This document shows, piece after piece, positions 11,976-23,954 of a stretch of DNA of 64,000 bases. Within the stretch, counting starts at the first letter, position 1, and each line of letters opens with the position of its first letter. Source of the stretch: Cannabis sativa (lineage: Eukaryota > Streptophyta > Magnoliopsida > Rosales > Cannabaceae). The notes under the pieces are model-generated. The model was not told where the DNA came from, made no database searches, and saw only the letters and a list, made by a program, of their open reading frames with translations. A program made the position numbers and the translations under genes. Location: the NCBI RefSeq assembly GCF_029168945.1, contig NC_083602.1, positions 12,025,850 through 12,089,849 on the forward strand. The letters are read 5' to 3'.

Positions 11976-13827
11976 TGATTAAAGCTCATTATGTTAAAAT
12001 ATGTATTTTATTTAATCATTTATTCCATATTTTAATAATGAAAAATTACAAATTAAAGTTGGTTTTAGAAAAAAAAAATTATATTAAAAAATATCCAACT
12101 TTAATTAAATTTCCATTATTATTTAAATTCGAAAAAAAAAATCGAAATTTAAAAAGAGAATAAATTTGAAAAAATATCTTGTTTAAGTTGTTTAGAAGAA
12201 TCTAAAAAATCAACTTAAATATCTTTCAAATTAGATTTAATTAAATATAAAAATTAAGTTGTAACCACTTAATTTGAAAATATTCAATTTTAAGTTTATA
12301 TTGGAAAAAAATATCAACTTAAAAAATATCTAAAGAATCTTAATAACCAATTCTTAAAATTACTCAACTTAATTTTGAAATTTGAAATTCAAACGATATT
12401 CAGATTTAAGTTGATTAGTTAGAAATAACTAATTTTCAACTTAAATAGGAATATTTAATGAAATAATTTAAATTAAGCTTCAAAAAGAATCTAGTTGGTT
12501 ATAATTCTATATTTAATTAAAACAAGAAAATACATATAGTTTAGCTTTGAATATAATTCATTAAACTATGTTTTTCTTAAATTAATTCCAAAATAAATGA
12601 AATTAATTATGTTGCTAATCAATTTTATTAGGTTAAACTAATTTAATTAACCTAGTACAGTTATCCAAATCAGGCAAATGGGTCTTCACAATTGGGGTAG
12701 TTCATGTGAGAGGGAGCTGGGTTCAGTATGTCGTACCCACTTCTATTGGCCCCCAACTCTCACACAAGGCCCAAAAGAGAGGAATTTAACCTTAAAATGA
12801 ACAACTGTTATTAATTGAATAGGCACAAAAACTAAATGGGCCTAAATAAAATCTATCAAAATCTATGACATTTTATTTTAGCAACAACAACCTATATGCA
12901 TCTATAACAAAAGTAAACATATAGGCTCACACAGGCACACATTTGGATGGATCCTATCATGTTTCTAGGTCATACACAGATGAAAGAAGAATGTAAAATT
13001 TACCTGTTACAAATTATTTACTTGACCTATTGACAATTGAACCATGGGTTAAAATCAGATCATTGGATCTGTCAACAAGTTAACCATGGCAATTTAGATC
13101 AAGCAATAATAGGTTTTATAAAACTTACACACAAGCTAAAACACATACTACTGCAACAAGATGAATTGGATAGGTTGATGTAGGAATTATTTAATTTTAA
13201 ATAATAATTTTCGAAAATAATTAAATAAAAAAAATATTTTCGTTATTTAAAATGAAATAAAATAATAAAAAAAATTTAAAATTAAACCTACTATTTTTGA
13301 AAAAATAGGTTTCAACTAATCTAAATATCATTTAAAAAAAAAAATTGCTAACCACCTTTTAAATTTTTAAAGTTATTTTATAAATTAAATATAAAATAAA
13401 AAAATTAAATTTTTTGAGATATTATAATTTAATTTAAATAAAAATAACAAAATTTAAAAGTTAGCAAAATATCTTATTTCTATTTAAAATTACATGATTA
13501 TAGTAATCTTATTTTAAATTTAAATAAGGTCAAATTATTTAAAAAATATTTAATATATGACCTTCAAATTTAAAAAATAAGACAAAATAATCAAATTTAA
13601 AAATAAGATAAATAACTCAAGCAAAAAGATAGATTTTTACCTATTTTCAAATTCAAATTACACTAATATCTAAAATTAATTTTAAAAAATTCAAATTAAG
13701 TTATTTCTGATATTAGATTTGAAAATTGAAAAGTAAAAATCAAAATACAAAACTATACAAAAAATCGGAAGTTAATTCCATGAAATAGCATGAAAAATCG
13801 AAGAAAATGAAAAAATTTACGAGTTGT

Positions 13828-13964
13828 ACAGACAGTATGCATTGCATACTGTCCATGGGCCTGCAACAGGGGGTCTGACCGAGAAACCTCGGCAGAGGAG
13901 GCTGCACGCAGCCTCTCCATGCGCGCATGGGGAGGTTTCAGACACAAAACTGTGTCTGAGCGTG
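13828..13964 (-). other. GC-rich block of A with four consecutive stem-loops
   Basis: Four perfect inverted repeats lie in about 130 bases. They are an 11-bp arm pair around one base (13831-13853), CCGAG-N4-CTCGG (13879-13892), an 8-bp pair GAGGCTGC/GCAGCCTC (13898-13915) and a 9-bp pair around a 4-base loop (13938-13959). On the sense strand the loops of the second and fourth read GTTT. Element D is inserted at its edge. Confidence 0.65.
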
Positions 13965-15885
13965 TGTTGGGTTTTATGCCCTAAATAAAACTCATTTCAC
14001 ATAATCAGATTTACTTATTAATAAATATCAGAAATAACATTTTATGTTGCATGGTTCACATGATTTATTTCATGATTATATGTATATAATGTATGAATTC
14101 TTTTTTTAAGTCCAGAACATATGAGTTGGTTAAAGATTATAGTGTTGTCAGCACAGTGGAATATAATCTTTATTATATGTTCAAAAGTAGATTCCCTGAT
14201 TTGTCAGAACACTGGATTTAGACTGACATGGTATAATCAGTGATAGGTATTCTTACACCTTGGAAAAGTGTTATGTCCTTTCCAGGACATTGGCAAAGTT
14301 TACCAGTATCGGATGCATGGAGTATGCATTGGAATGGACCGATACTGAACTTTGAATTAGATTTTGAAACTTACCGTAAACATCTATTCAATTCAATATC
14401 ATAAGTTGATCCTAGATCACATGATCGAAATCCTGATATGGTTAGGCTCAATTTCAAGAGTATTATTCGTGTTCTTTGATTTGTTAGTTAATCCTAATCT
14501 TTAGTCTGGGCAATACGTACATTTTGGGAACACGGTAGTGCAATTGAGTGGGAGCGCTAACATAAATATGGAATCTATAGCTTCTATTTGGCAAATAGAA
14601 GTAAAGGATGATTTCCTTCGAGCTTAACCAAACGAAGATAAATGGTGGAGATCTCATTTCACTTAGGCGAAATATCATTTATACAGGGTTAAGTGTTTTA
14701 AGGATAAAATACATTGTAGGGTGTTACGGTAATTTAATCCTGTATAGTGTAAATCATCTATATAGAGGATCATTGATCACATTAGGGTTATAACAATGGA
14801 TAACTAATGATGTGTCTATATCGTGGAACATATAGAGCGTTTCTATATGACTGAGAGTGCAATTCCAAGTTCTAAGTGTGGATTCAATGAGGAATTAATA
14901 AGTTAGGGAATTTACTTGGTAAATTCGGTTCGACTTATTGGAAGCTCGGTTATATAGACCCATGGTCCCCATACTAGTTGAGACCATACTGCTTGTAAGA
15001 CTCAGTTAATTGATTTTAATTAATCAATTATAATTCTAAAAGTTAGACTATGTCTACTTTATGAATTCTCACAGTTTAAGGATGAAATCGTAAATAAAAG
15101 GGTTTCTAGGTTTAATTATTAATTAAGAGACTTTGTATGTCTAATTAATAATTATTTTAAATGACAATATTATTTAATAATCTATTTTAGTTATTAAATA
15201 ATTAGTTTTGGCATTTAAATGATTAGAATTGGAAAAATGGCATTTTTGGAGAAATAGAAATAAAATTGAGGAAACTGCAAAATCCAAGTGAGGTCCATTT
15301 CCCTCTATGGCCGAGCACTCCCTTTGTGTTTCCCAATTATTATTTTTATTTTTTAATTGTCATGTAATTGCTAATCAAAGCCTAGCTATAATAGGAAAGT
15401 GGTGAATCACACTAAATAAGGCAGTTAATCAATTACACAGTAAAAGAGGAAACTGTTTTATTTGGAAAGTTGTGCTCTCCCTTCTCCCTATATATAGCAG
15501 CCCTTGTTCTCTTCTCTTGCACATCATTAGATGCTATCAGCCACGAAATTAAGAGAGAAAAGAGAGAGAATTTTCGAAATCCTTGTGAGATGAGTAGTGC
15601 CCACACACATCAAGTGGTATCTCAATCATAGTATGGAAGACTATGGAATTTCTGCATCAAAGAAGGAGAAAAGAAGATCCAGGTTCAGATCTTGGTGATG
15701 CTCTGCTACAGAAAGGAATCAAGGGCTAGAGATCTGAACGGAAGGAGTCATATTATTCCGCTGCACCCACTGTAAGGTTTTCTAACTTTATATGTGTTTA
15801 TTTTCATTGTTTTAGAATTCATATTAGGTTGTTAATCCAAAATACTTGTTAGTAAATCTAGATCCTGGTAAAATAATTTCCAACA
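13965..15885 (+). repeat. 5' LTR of element D (type 2)
   Basis: Starts TGTTGGGTTTTATGCCC and ends CCAACA, followed by the primer site. It pairs with 22035-23954. It contains the inverted repeat CATATAGA/TCTATATG near 14829-14848 and a TA-rich promoter box at 15489-15497. Confidence 0.95.
15489..15497 (+). promoter_or_regulatory. TATA box of the D 5' LTR
   Basis: TATATATAG in the 3' third of the LTR, at the position where other LTRs of the family have TATAAATAG. It is the likely core promoter for the genomic RNA. Confidence 0.6.
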
Positions 15886-15887
15886 AC

Positions 15888-15900
15888 TGGCACCAGAGCC
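15888..15900 (+). other. Primer binding site of D
   Basis: TGGCACCAGAGCC, two bases after the LTR. It differs at two positions from the exact tRNA-iMet complement seen in H. Confidence 0.8.
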
Positions 15901-16164
15901 ATGGTAATGATTTACTTTCATGTAATATGAATTAAAACGATGATTGCATGTTTCTGTGTTGATTTGGATGGTTTCATGTTGGTTTATGTGTTGTTTGATG
16001 AATGTTGATGTTGTACAGTTTAGTTTTCCATGAAAAATATTTTTTTCGATTTTTGAAAATATTTTATTTGGATTCCTTGTGAAAAATTAAGCAATTTTGT
16101 TTTTTACGGAACTCGATTCCGATAAAAATTGAGAAAGATATGAATTTTTGAAAATCGGGATTCA

Positions 16165-16380
16165 AGGCTGTCAAGGGTGGTGCTCATGCGCACCAGACCC
16201 TCGGATCAGCCTTTCCATCCGCGCGCGTAAGTCTGGGCGTGCACCCTGCAGCTGACCGAGGCTTCTCGGTCGAAGTCCCTGCAAGCGCCGAGTTTTCTCG
16301 GCGTCATCCCCTGCTCCGCACGCGTTTTGGGTGTCATGCAGCCTATTTTGGCTGCAATTGCAGCCTACTGGCAGCAAAAA
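16165..16380 (+). other. GC-rich hairpin block in the leader of D
   Basis: It starts about 260 nt after the primer site. Perfect hairpins are GGTGC/GCACC (16179-16194), GACCGAG-GCTT-CTCGGTC (16254-16271), CGCCGAG-TTTT-CTCGGCG (16286-16303) and GCAGCC/GGCTGC (16338-16355). The GCCGAG/CTCGGC stem recurs with other loops in A and E. The surrounding leader is strongly AT-rich. Confidence 0.65.
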
Positions 16381-18959
16381 CCCAAAAATTGCAATTTTTG
16401 GGATTTTTTCCCAAAAATCCAATTTTTTTCATGGGTTTGTTTCCCAAAAATTCATTTTTTCATTTTAAATATTTCTAAATTGAAATGTTTCCAATTTTAA
16501 ATATTTTCAATTTGGAATTTTTCCAATTTTAAATATTTCTATTTTGGAATGTTTTCAATTTTAAATATTTCCTATTATGGTCAGATTTAAAAATTTGTTA
16601 ACTTCTTTAATATTTATTTATTATTTAATTATAAGATTAGATATTTTGATATTTAAGATATTTTAAATTAAAAGATAACTTTGTCTTTTTATTTAAAATA
16701 TTATATTAAAATTATCGTATATGACAAATTAAATAATTAATAAATTTGAAATTAACATAGATATTTTTATAGATATACTTACCATAATGTTTTTCAAATT
16801 CAAAAATTTGTTATTTTGTTAAATATTTAATTATTTATAAATTATAAGTATAAAAATGATATTTTTTCTATATATATCATTTTTTCCTTATTAGAAATTT
16901 ATAAATCATATCTTAAATATTTAAATAACATAGATATTTTTGTAGAGATTTGAATATTGCTTAATTTGAGATATTTTGACATATAATTATGGTAATTATT
17001 ATTTAACCAAATCTATTTTAAAATTGGTTTATTTTATTAAATTATAAGATCTGAAAGTGATATTAGAGATTCTTTCCTTTTAAATCATTGATCTTATTAG
17101 ATATTTAATTTAATTTGATTCAAATAAACCTAGATATTTTAAAATTAGTTTCCTTTATTTGGTTAGTTTAAGAATAATAATTTAATTATATTAATATCTT
17201 GATTCACATCTGTTACATGGACAATGTTTGTTTAGTTATATTGTTTATTCAAAACTTTTTAACAAACCTATTATTTATCTGATCTAAATTGCTATGATTT
17301 TAATCATAGTCCAATTGACGATAGATCTTATAAATAATTTGTAACAGGTAAATTTTGTACTTCTTTCATCTGTGTAAACCTAGTAACATGATAGGGTCCA
17401 TCCAAATCATTTGACCTGTGTGAGCCTATATGTTTGCTTTTGGGCTTAGATGCATATAGGGAGCCCATTTAAGTTTTTACTAAGTAAATGGACTAGGTTG
17501 CTAAAATAAATTTTGACATAAGGAAATCTATTTAGGCCCAATTAGATTTGGACTTATTCAATGAATAACAATTATTTATTTAAAGGTTAAATTCCTCTCT
17601 TTTGGGCCTTGTGTGAGAGTTGGGGGCCATAGAAGTGGGTACGACATACTGAACCCAGCTCCCCCTCACATGAACTACCCCAATTGTGAAGGCCCATTTG
17701 CCTTATTTAAATAATTGTATTAGGTTAATTATATTAGTCTAACCTAATTAAAATTGAATTAGCAACATAATTAACTTTTAAAATATATGAAATTTATTTT
17801 TCATGTAATATTTTAAAGTTAATTTTAGAAAAACACTTAGTCAATGATATATTCTAGACAGTTATTTCTAGTGCTACTTATTATTTCTAATATTAAATAG
17901 GAAAATATCATTGATTGTGAAATTAATTGTTTCCTAATTAATTTTGGTACAATCTAAGTTTAGAATATTTTCCTAGTATTAAACTAGAATTAATAATTAA
18001 GTTTCCTCTTTACTTAATTATTTATTTCTTGAATTTAATACATTTAATTAAATTGAAAATTCAATACCTAAGTTGATTTTCATCATGATACTTAAATATT
18101 GATTGTTTTCATGTTATTTAATTAAAGTTGAAAATTATCTTAAGTTTGGAATCTTATTTCAGAATAACTTAAAGATTTTCAGAATATATTTTATTTTATT
18201 TTATTAATCATTTCCCAAAATTTCGAAATTGCATCACCTTTGATGCAGAAATTTCGAATTTTATTTGAAAAATAGATTAAAGTTGAAAATTATTTATTTA
18301 ATTTTGGACCAACTTAAATCAGTGACTTTTTCATTTGATGGTTAATTAAAATAAATGAACTAAAATATATAATAATTAGAAATTGGATTAATTAGTCTAT
18401 GAAAATCTAGATAGATATTATCTGTTTTGCTTGAAGTATTTTTCTAGTGATATTTAATTAAATAGAAAATTAATATTTAAGTTGATTTTTTAATCATGAT
18501 ACTTAAATATTTGAAATTTTTCTTAGATATTTAATTAAATAGGAAAATTATATTTTTTGTTGAAAATTAATTTTTATTAATTTTGGGCCAACATAAAATT
18601 AGAGTAATTTTCCAGGATTTATTTTATTTTATTTTAAAGCATTTTCGAAAATGCAATATATATTTATAGAAAATTAAATTTGAGTTGTAAATTAATTCAA
18701 ATTAATTTTGAAACAACTTAAATTGAATAATTTTCTAAATATTTATGGAAATTATTACTAAGATGGGAATAATTCACGTTATTTCATATCCATCTAAGTA
18801 TAATTGATAAATATTAAATTAAAATTTATATTTGGAATTGTTCATTCTAAATTGGAAATTTTAATTAAATAAATATATATTTAAAATAAATGGATTAAAA
18901 TAAATATTAGAAGAAAATACAAACCCTTCATTAAAATAATGAGCTTTATTATAAGGATA
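16381..18959 (+). mobile_element. AT-rich non-coding leader of D
   Basis: No open frame or domain. It repeats the sequence of E (30600-33240) and, in reverse, the leader of C (1-1140). The only part not dominated by A and T is a conserved island around 17590-17705, which is also present in A, E and H. Confidence 0.8.
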
Positions 18960-19320
18960 TTCGATCTCCATTGTTGGTTTTACATAGCTATTGTTTTAGT
19001 GAGTAATCCTCCCTAATGGAGGAACGTTCATTAGCAAGTTAGCACCGTTTAATCTCGAAAGATAAGTAATCTTGTAAGTTTTTTATATAGTTTATGACCA
19101 CCCTAATGGTGGCGACTGTATAAGACTTGCAAGAATATGAAACAATGGTGGAAGCTCATAAGATAGAATAGCCTTGACTCTCGCCTAAACGGGACAACGC
19201 GGATTCACATCTTGATCGAATAAAAGGTTGCTAGAATGTTGATCATTTTAGATGAGCTGACAACTCTATTCAATGATTGGTAGCTTTGACTCTCGCCTAA
19301 ACGGGACACTGATATCAGTT
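18960..19320 (+). other. Structured leader module, first copy, in D
   Basis: Hairpins with identical CTAAT loops are CCTCC/GGAGG (19008-19022) and CCACC/GGTGG (19098-19112). The self-complementary ATCT-CGAA-AGAT follows the first. A 23-base motif containing CTCTCGCCTAAACGGGACA occurs at 19174-19196 and again at 19286-19308. Confidence 0.7.
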
Positions 19321-19474
19321 TGTTGAAAACACTGGAAATTATTTAGGATTGTATGTTTTAGTATTTTCACTTGTCATTCCTATTTGCTATGTGCTTCATA
19401 ATTTCTGAATTGTGTATGAATTTGTATTGAACCATGTTATTTTCTGTTATTAAATTGTAGTTTAATTTCGAATC

Positions 19475-19725
19475 TTCATTGTTGGTCTAACTTGATTTGT
19501 TTTTCTAATGAGATAAATCCCTAATGGATTTTCACCATTAGACTAACATAATAGTGTTAGATCTCGAAAGATAAATATTGTAAATGCAACATCTAGTTGT
19601 TCATCAATTGATGACACTTTAGACTAGTGTTTTACAATATGAAACAAGAAGATTGTATAAATAAGATTACTTTGACTCTCGCTAATCGGAGCATCGTTGG
19701 ATTCTTATTTAAAACGAAATTATCC
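19475..19725 (+). other. Structured leader module, second diverged copy, in D
   Basis: It repeats the order of the first module: CATTGTTGGT, a hairpin AAATCC-CTAAT-GGATTT (19515-19531), ATCTCGAAAGATAA, an AATATGAAACAA segment and a variant TTTGACTCTCGCTAATCGG (from 19671), then GGATTC. In A the gag frame occupies this place. Confidence 0.65.
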
Positions 19726-20099
19726 TAATTCCTCTTAGCTTATTCATTTCGAATTAGCTTAATGACATATCATTGGATGAATAGTTTATAAATCATATAA
19801 AGTCTTATTTTCTCTTAAGAAATTAGATGACGCATATGATTATATTCCCGGAATTCTATCCCTAAATGATATAAATCCTCAATCTTAGATATCTCCTACT
19901 TGTATAGGCGAATCATAGAGTTAGATTAGTAGTGGTCGTCCAAGAAAGAGTTACTAATTATACAGTTACACTTTCACAAGTGTTTCATAACCATTTTCTT
20001 TCAATGGATTCAAACTGTATGAGTTTAGTATTCTGTGATCAGAATCCACTTGCACTATTCTAAGAACTCTTTGATGTAACTAACTTAAGTCATCAAAAG

Positions 20100-22023
20100 A
20101 TACAACCACATATTTTATAAATCTATGGCATTTGTATCTTGTTCATAGTGGTTTTGACAAGATCATTCTCTGCAAAGAGTTAATATGCCTATATCCACTG
20201 AAAGTATAATCACCTCATTCGCAGATGGATGAACATTCAGGGGTGGATATGAGTTTTCGTTGTATTCTTAAAACGATCACTCTAGATTTTATCTTATGCA
20301 AAAGAAATTTGAAATGTTTGAAAAATTTCATGATTTTCTAGCAATGGTGAAGGTAAGTGGTTAAAGATCTTGCGAACTGATAGGGGTGGAGAAAAAGTTA
20401 GTTGATATGCAGTTCAAAGATCATTAATTTGATTTTGAATTATATCCAAACTTACCTCCCCAGAAATTCGAGTTGCATATTGATGATTAGTTACTAGTCA
20501 TTGCCTAAATCCTTCTATGGTAATATAATTTCAGAATGATGTAATGGTTGTATACTTTATGTAAATCATTACTAGATTCATGGATGACCTAATCGAAATC
20601 TTAAGAAAAGCTAGAACTGCTAACCCTGGTTTGCATGTTTGTTAGCTATTCTAAGTGATTAGGGGTGGAGCATCCCATAGTCATTAGATAAGAAAGTGTT
20701 TGTTTAAACAAATACTAATTTTCTAAGAAAATGACTAAGTCTGAAAATAAAGTAGCAAATAAAGGAGATATTTTTTTTGATTCCATAAGTGTTCCATCAT
20801 CTTATTTTACAAGATGATCCCACTGCCTCTGTTGTCTTAACACAACTGAAGAGGTCTATACCATTTAGTTTTCTTTGACATAGTTCACGGTACCTTGTCG
20901 TAGTGAGAGAGTTTCTAGGAACTCACCTTCTTATAACTTGGAAGACACTAGTGATTAAAATCCATTGTGAGTTTAAACAAGTAATGGATTGTCAAGATAA
21001 GAAACTAAGAAGAAAGCCAATAGAACTATGGTTTGATCCATTCACATGGAGTAACCTAAAGTTTTCTATTACAAGGACATGAAAGGAAATTTTCGTTCAT
21101 AAGTCTATTCAATGGACTTAACAAAACCTCTTGTTCCTAGTATTATAGGTTTGAGTTTATCTAAACCTATGGCTTGTGGTATACCTGGAAATTACTTACT
21201 CTAATGCAAGCAACTTACTTTAGTAAGATGCTGGAGCAGTTTTCTTTCCAATGGAAATCTATAGAAGCTTCACAACTTCTTAGACATAGATTTTATTTAT
21301 CTAAGGAAAAGTCTCAACTATTCCAGAGAAGATAAAGCCATGAAAGAATTCTTAAATCAACAGTGAGAGGTCTCAGATATACTTTTGTATGTCTTAGACC
21401 AGACACCTGCTGTTGAGTGGGAGTAATGAGTAAGTATCAGATTAATCCAGGAGAGGAACATTGGAAGACAATCAAGTAAATCTTAAGATTAAGAAGAGGA
21501 ACTATATGTTAGTCAATAAGGGTGGTTTTGAAACTCTTAGACTACACCACATCAGATTTCAAGACTTGCCTTTGTGCTAGAAAGTCTGCTGATGAGATGG
21601 TGATTACTTTGGGGGTGGAGTAGTGATTTTGGAGAAGTGTAAAAACCTATCTGAAATCTCTTGGTCTACCAGAAAGAGACTGAATGTTAAAAGTTGCAGG
21701 AAAGATACTTTTTCAGTCTAAGGAAAGTTCTATACATTTGTGGCAGTGTTCCAACTTGCCTTAACTACTAGGGTTATTTCCTGAATAACAAAAGAGTAGT
21801 TGCCCAAAAGTATAGAATCCAGTATCCCAAGAAAGTAGACATATAGAGAGGAATTTCACATTATCAAGGATTTTGTGATTAAGGAAGAGTAAAGGTGGAG
21901 AAGAGGTTGTGTTTAATTCAACCTATCAGATCCCATTACGAGGAGTTTACTACTACTACACTTGATTTGTACATCAAGGTGTTAATGATTATTTGAAATG
22001 CACTTTTTGTTTTATATTAGTGC
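20100..22023 (+). pseudogene. Decayed Copia polyprotein of D (integrase to RNase H)
   Basis: Fragments line up with the coding copy A in the right order: an integrase piece (around 20240-20420, compare GGYEYFVTFIDDYSRY and LRTDRGGEY), the IN-RT linker (around 20660-20760), the RT end (around 21360-21470, compare TRPDICYAVG) and RNase H (around 21550-21650, compare DRKSTSGMVF). Stops and indels occur throughout, and no frame exceeds a few dozen codons. The same lesions are seen in B, E and H. Confidence 0.85.
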
Positions 22024-22034
22024 AAGTGGGAGTT
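22024..22034 (+). other. Polypurine tract of D
   Basis: AAGTGGGAGTT immediately before the 3' LTR. Confidence 0.8.
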
Positions 22035-23954
22035 TGTTGGGTTTTATGCCCTAAATAAAACTCATTTCACATAATCAGATTTACTTATTAATAAAGATCA
22101 GAAATAACATTTTATGTTGCATGGTTCACATGATTTATTTCATGATTATATGTATATAATGTATGAATTCTTTTTTAAGTCCAGAACATATGAGTTGGTT
22201 AAAGATTATAGTGTTGTCAGCACAGTGGAATATAATCTTTATTATATGTTCAAAAGTAGATTCCCTGATTTGTCAGAACACTGGATTTAGACTGACATGG
22301 TATAATCAGCGATAGGTATTCTTACACCTTGGAAAAGTGTTATGTCCTTTCCAGGACATTGGCAAAGTTTACCAGTATCGGATGCATGGAGTATGCATTG
22401 GAATGGACCGATATTGAACTTTGAATTAGATTTTGAAACTTACCGTAAATATCTATTCAATTCAATATCATAAGTTGATCCTAGATCACATGATCGAAAT
22501 CCTGATATGGTTAGGCTCAATTTCAAGAGTATTATTCGTGTCCTTTGATTTGTTAGTTAAGCCTAATCTTTAGTCTGGGCAATACGTACATTTTGGGAAC
22601 ACGGTAGTGCAATTGAGTGGGAGCGCTAACATAAATATGGAATCTATAGCTTCTATTTGGCAAATAGAAGTAAAGGATGATTTCCTTCGAGCTTAACCAA
22701 ACGAAGATAAATGGTGGAGATCTCATTTCACTTAGGTGAAATATCATTTATACAGGGTTAAGTGTTTTAAGGATAAAATACATTGTAGGGTGTTACGGTA
22801 ATTTAATCTTGTACAGTGTAAATCATCTATATAGAGGATCATTGATCACATTAGGGTTATAACAATGGATAACTAATGACGTGTCTATATCGTGGAACAT
22901 ATAGAGCGTTTCTATATGACTGAGAGTGCAATTCCAAGTTCTAAGTGTGGATTCAATGAGGAATTAATAAGTTAGGGAATTTACTTGGTAAATTCGGTTC
23001 GACTTATTGGAAGCTCGGTTATATAGACCCATGGTCCCCATACTAGTTGAGACCATACTGCTTGTAAGACTCAGTTAATTGATTTTAATTAATCAATTAT
23101 AATTCTAAAAGTTAGACTATGTCTACTTTATGAATTCTCACAGTTTAAGGATGAAATCGTAAATAAAAGGGTTTCTAGGTTTAATTATTAATTAAGAGAC
23201 TTTGTATGTCTAATTAATAATTATTTTAATTGACAATATTATTTAATAATCTATTTTAGTTATTAAATAATTAGTTTTGGCATTTAAATGATTAGAATTG
23301 GAAAAATGGCATTTTTGGAGAAATAGAAATAAAATTGAGGAAACTGCAAAATCCAAGTGAGGTCCATTTCCCTCTATGGCCGAGCACTCCCTTTGTGTTT
23401 CCCAATTATTATTTTTATTTTTTAATTGTCATGTAATTTCTAATCAAAGCCTAGCTATAATAGGAAAGTGGTGAATCACACTAAATAAGGCAGTTAATCA
23501 ATTACACAGTAAAAGAGGAAACTGTTTTATTTGGAAAGTTGTGCTCTCCCTTCTCCCTATATATAGCAGCCCTTGTTCTCTTCTCTTGCACATCATTAGA
23601 TGCTATCAGCCACGAAATTAAGAGAGAAAAGAGAGAGAATTTTCGAAATCCTTGTGAGATGAGTAGTGCCCACACACATCAAGTGGTATCTCAATCATAG
23701 TATGGAAGACTATGGAATTTCTGCATCAAAGAAGGAGAAAAGAAGATCCAGGTTCAGATCTTGGTGATGCTCTACTACAGAAAGGAATCAAGGGCTAGAG
23801 ATCTGAACGGAAGGAGTCATATTATTCCGCTGCACCCACTGTAAGGTTTTCTAACTTTATATGTGTTTATTTTCATTGTTTTAGAATTCATATTAAGTTG
23901 TTAATCCAACATACTTGTTAGTAAATCTAGATCCTGGTAAAATAATTTCCAACA
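22035..23954 (+). repeat. 3' LTR of element D (type 2)
   Basis: 1920 bp, almost identical to 13965-15885. Observed differences include a T-run of six instead of seven near 22170 and single changes at scattered sites. It is followed by the resumed minus-strand leader of A. Confidence 0.95.

Larger units (their letters stand above)
11557..13964 (-). mobile_element. Leader of element A, 5' of gag (minus strand)
   Basis: Non-coding, very AT-rich. It shares with the other leaders a structured module just before gag (11620-11975) and a conserved island around 12690-12790 (GGGTAGTTCATGTGA and CAACTCTCACACAAGG). The part from about 12140 to 13990 resembles the leader of H (49000-50930) more than those of D and E. 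It is interrupted at 13964/13965 by element D and resumes at 23955. Confidence 0.85.
13965..23954 (+). mobile_element. Element D: complete, non-coding Copia-family LTR retrotransposon
   Basis: A 9990-bp element with LTRs of 1921 and 1920 bp, a primer binding site, a long leader, a decayed polyprotein and a polypurine tract. By eye the LTRs differ at about 16 positions plus one T-run length, near 0.9 percent, the lowest divergence of the three complete elements. The flanks GCGTG and AGTGA are not a matching 5-bp duplication; a small flank deletion or recombination is possible. It lies in the leader of A in opposite orientation. It has no usable gag or pol, so it must have been mobilised by proteins from another copy. 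Confidence 0.93.

Noticed and set aside
19174..19308. CRISPR-like or satellite array from the spaced repeats in the leaders
   Set aside because: Only two or three copies with unequal spacing inside a plant retrotransposon leader; not an array.
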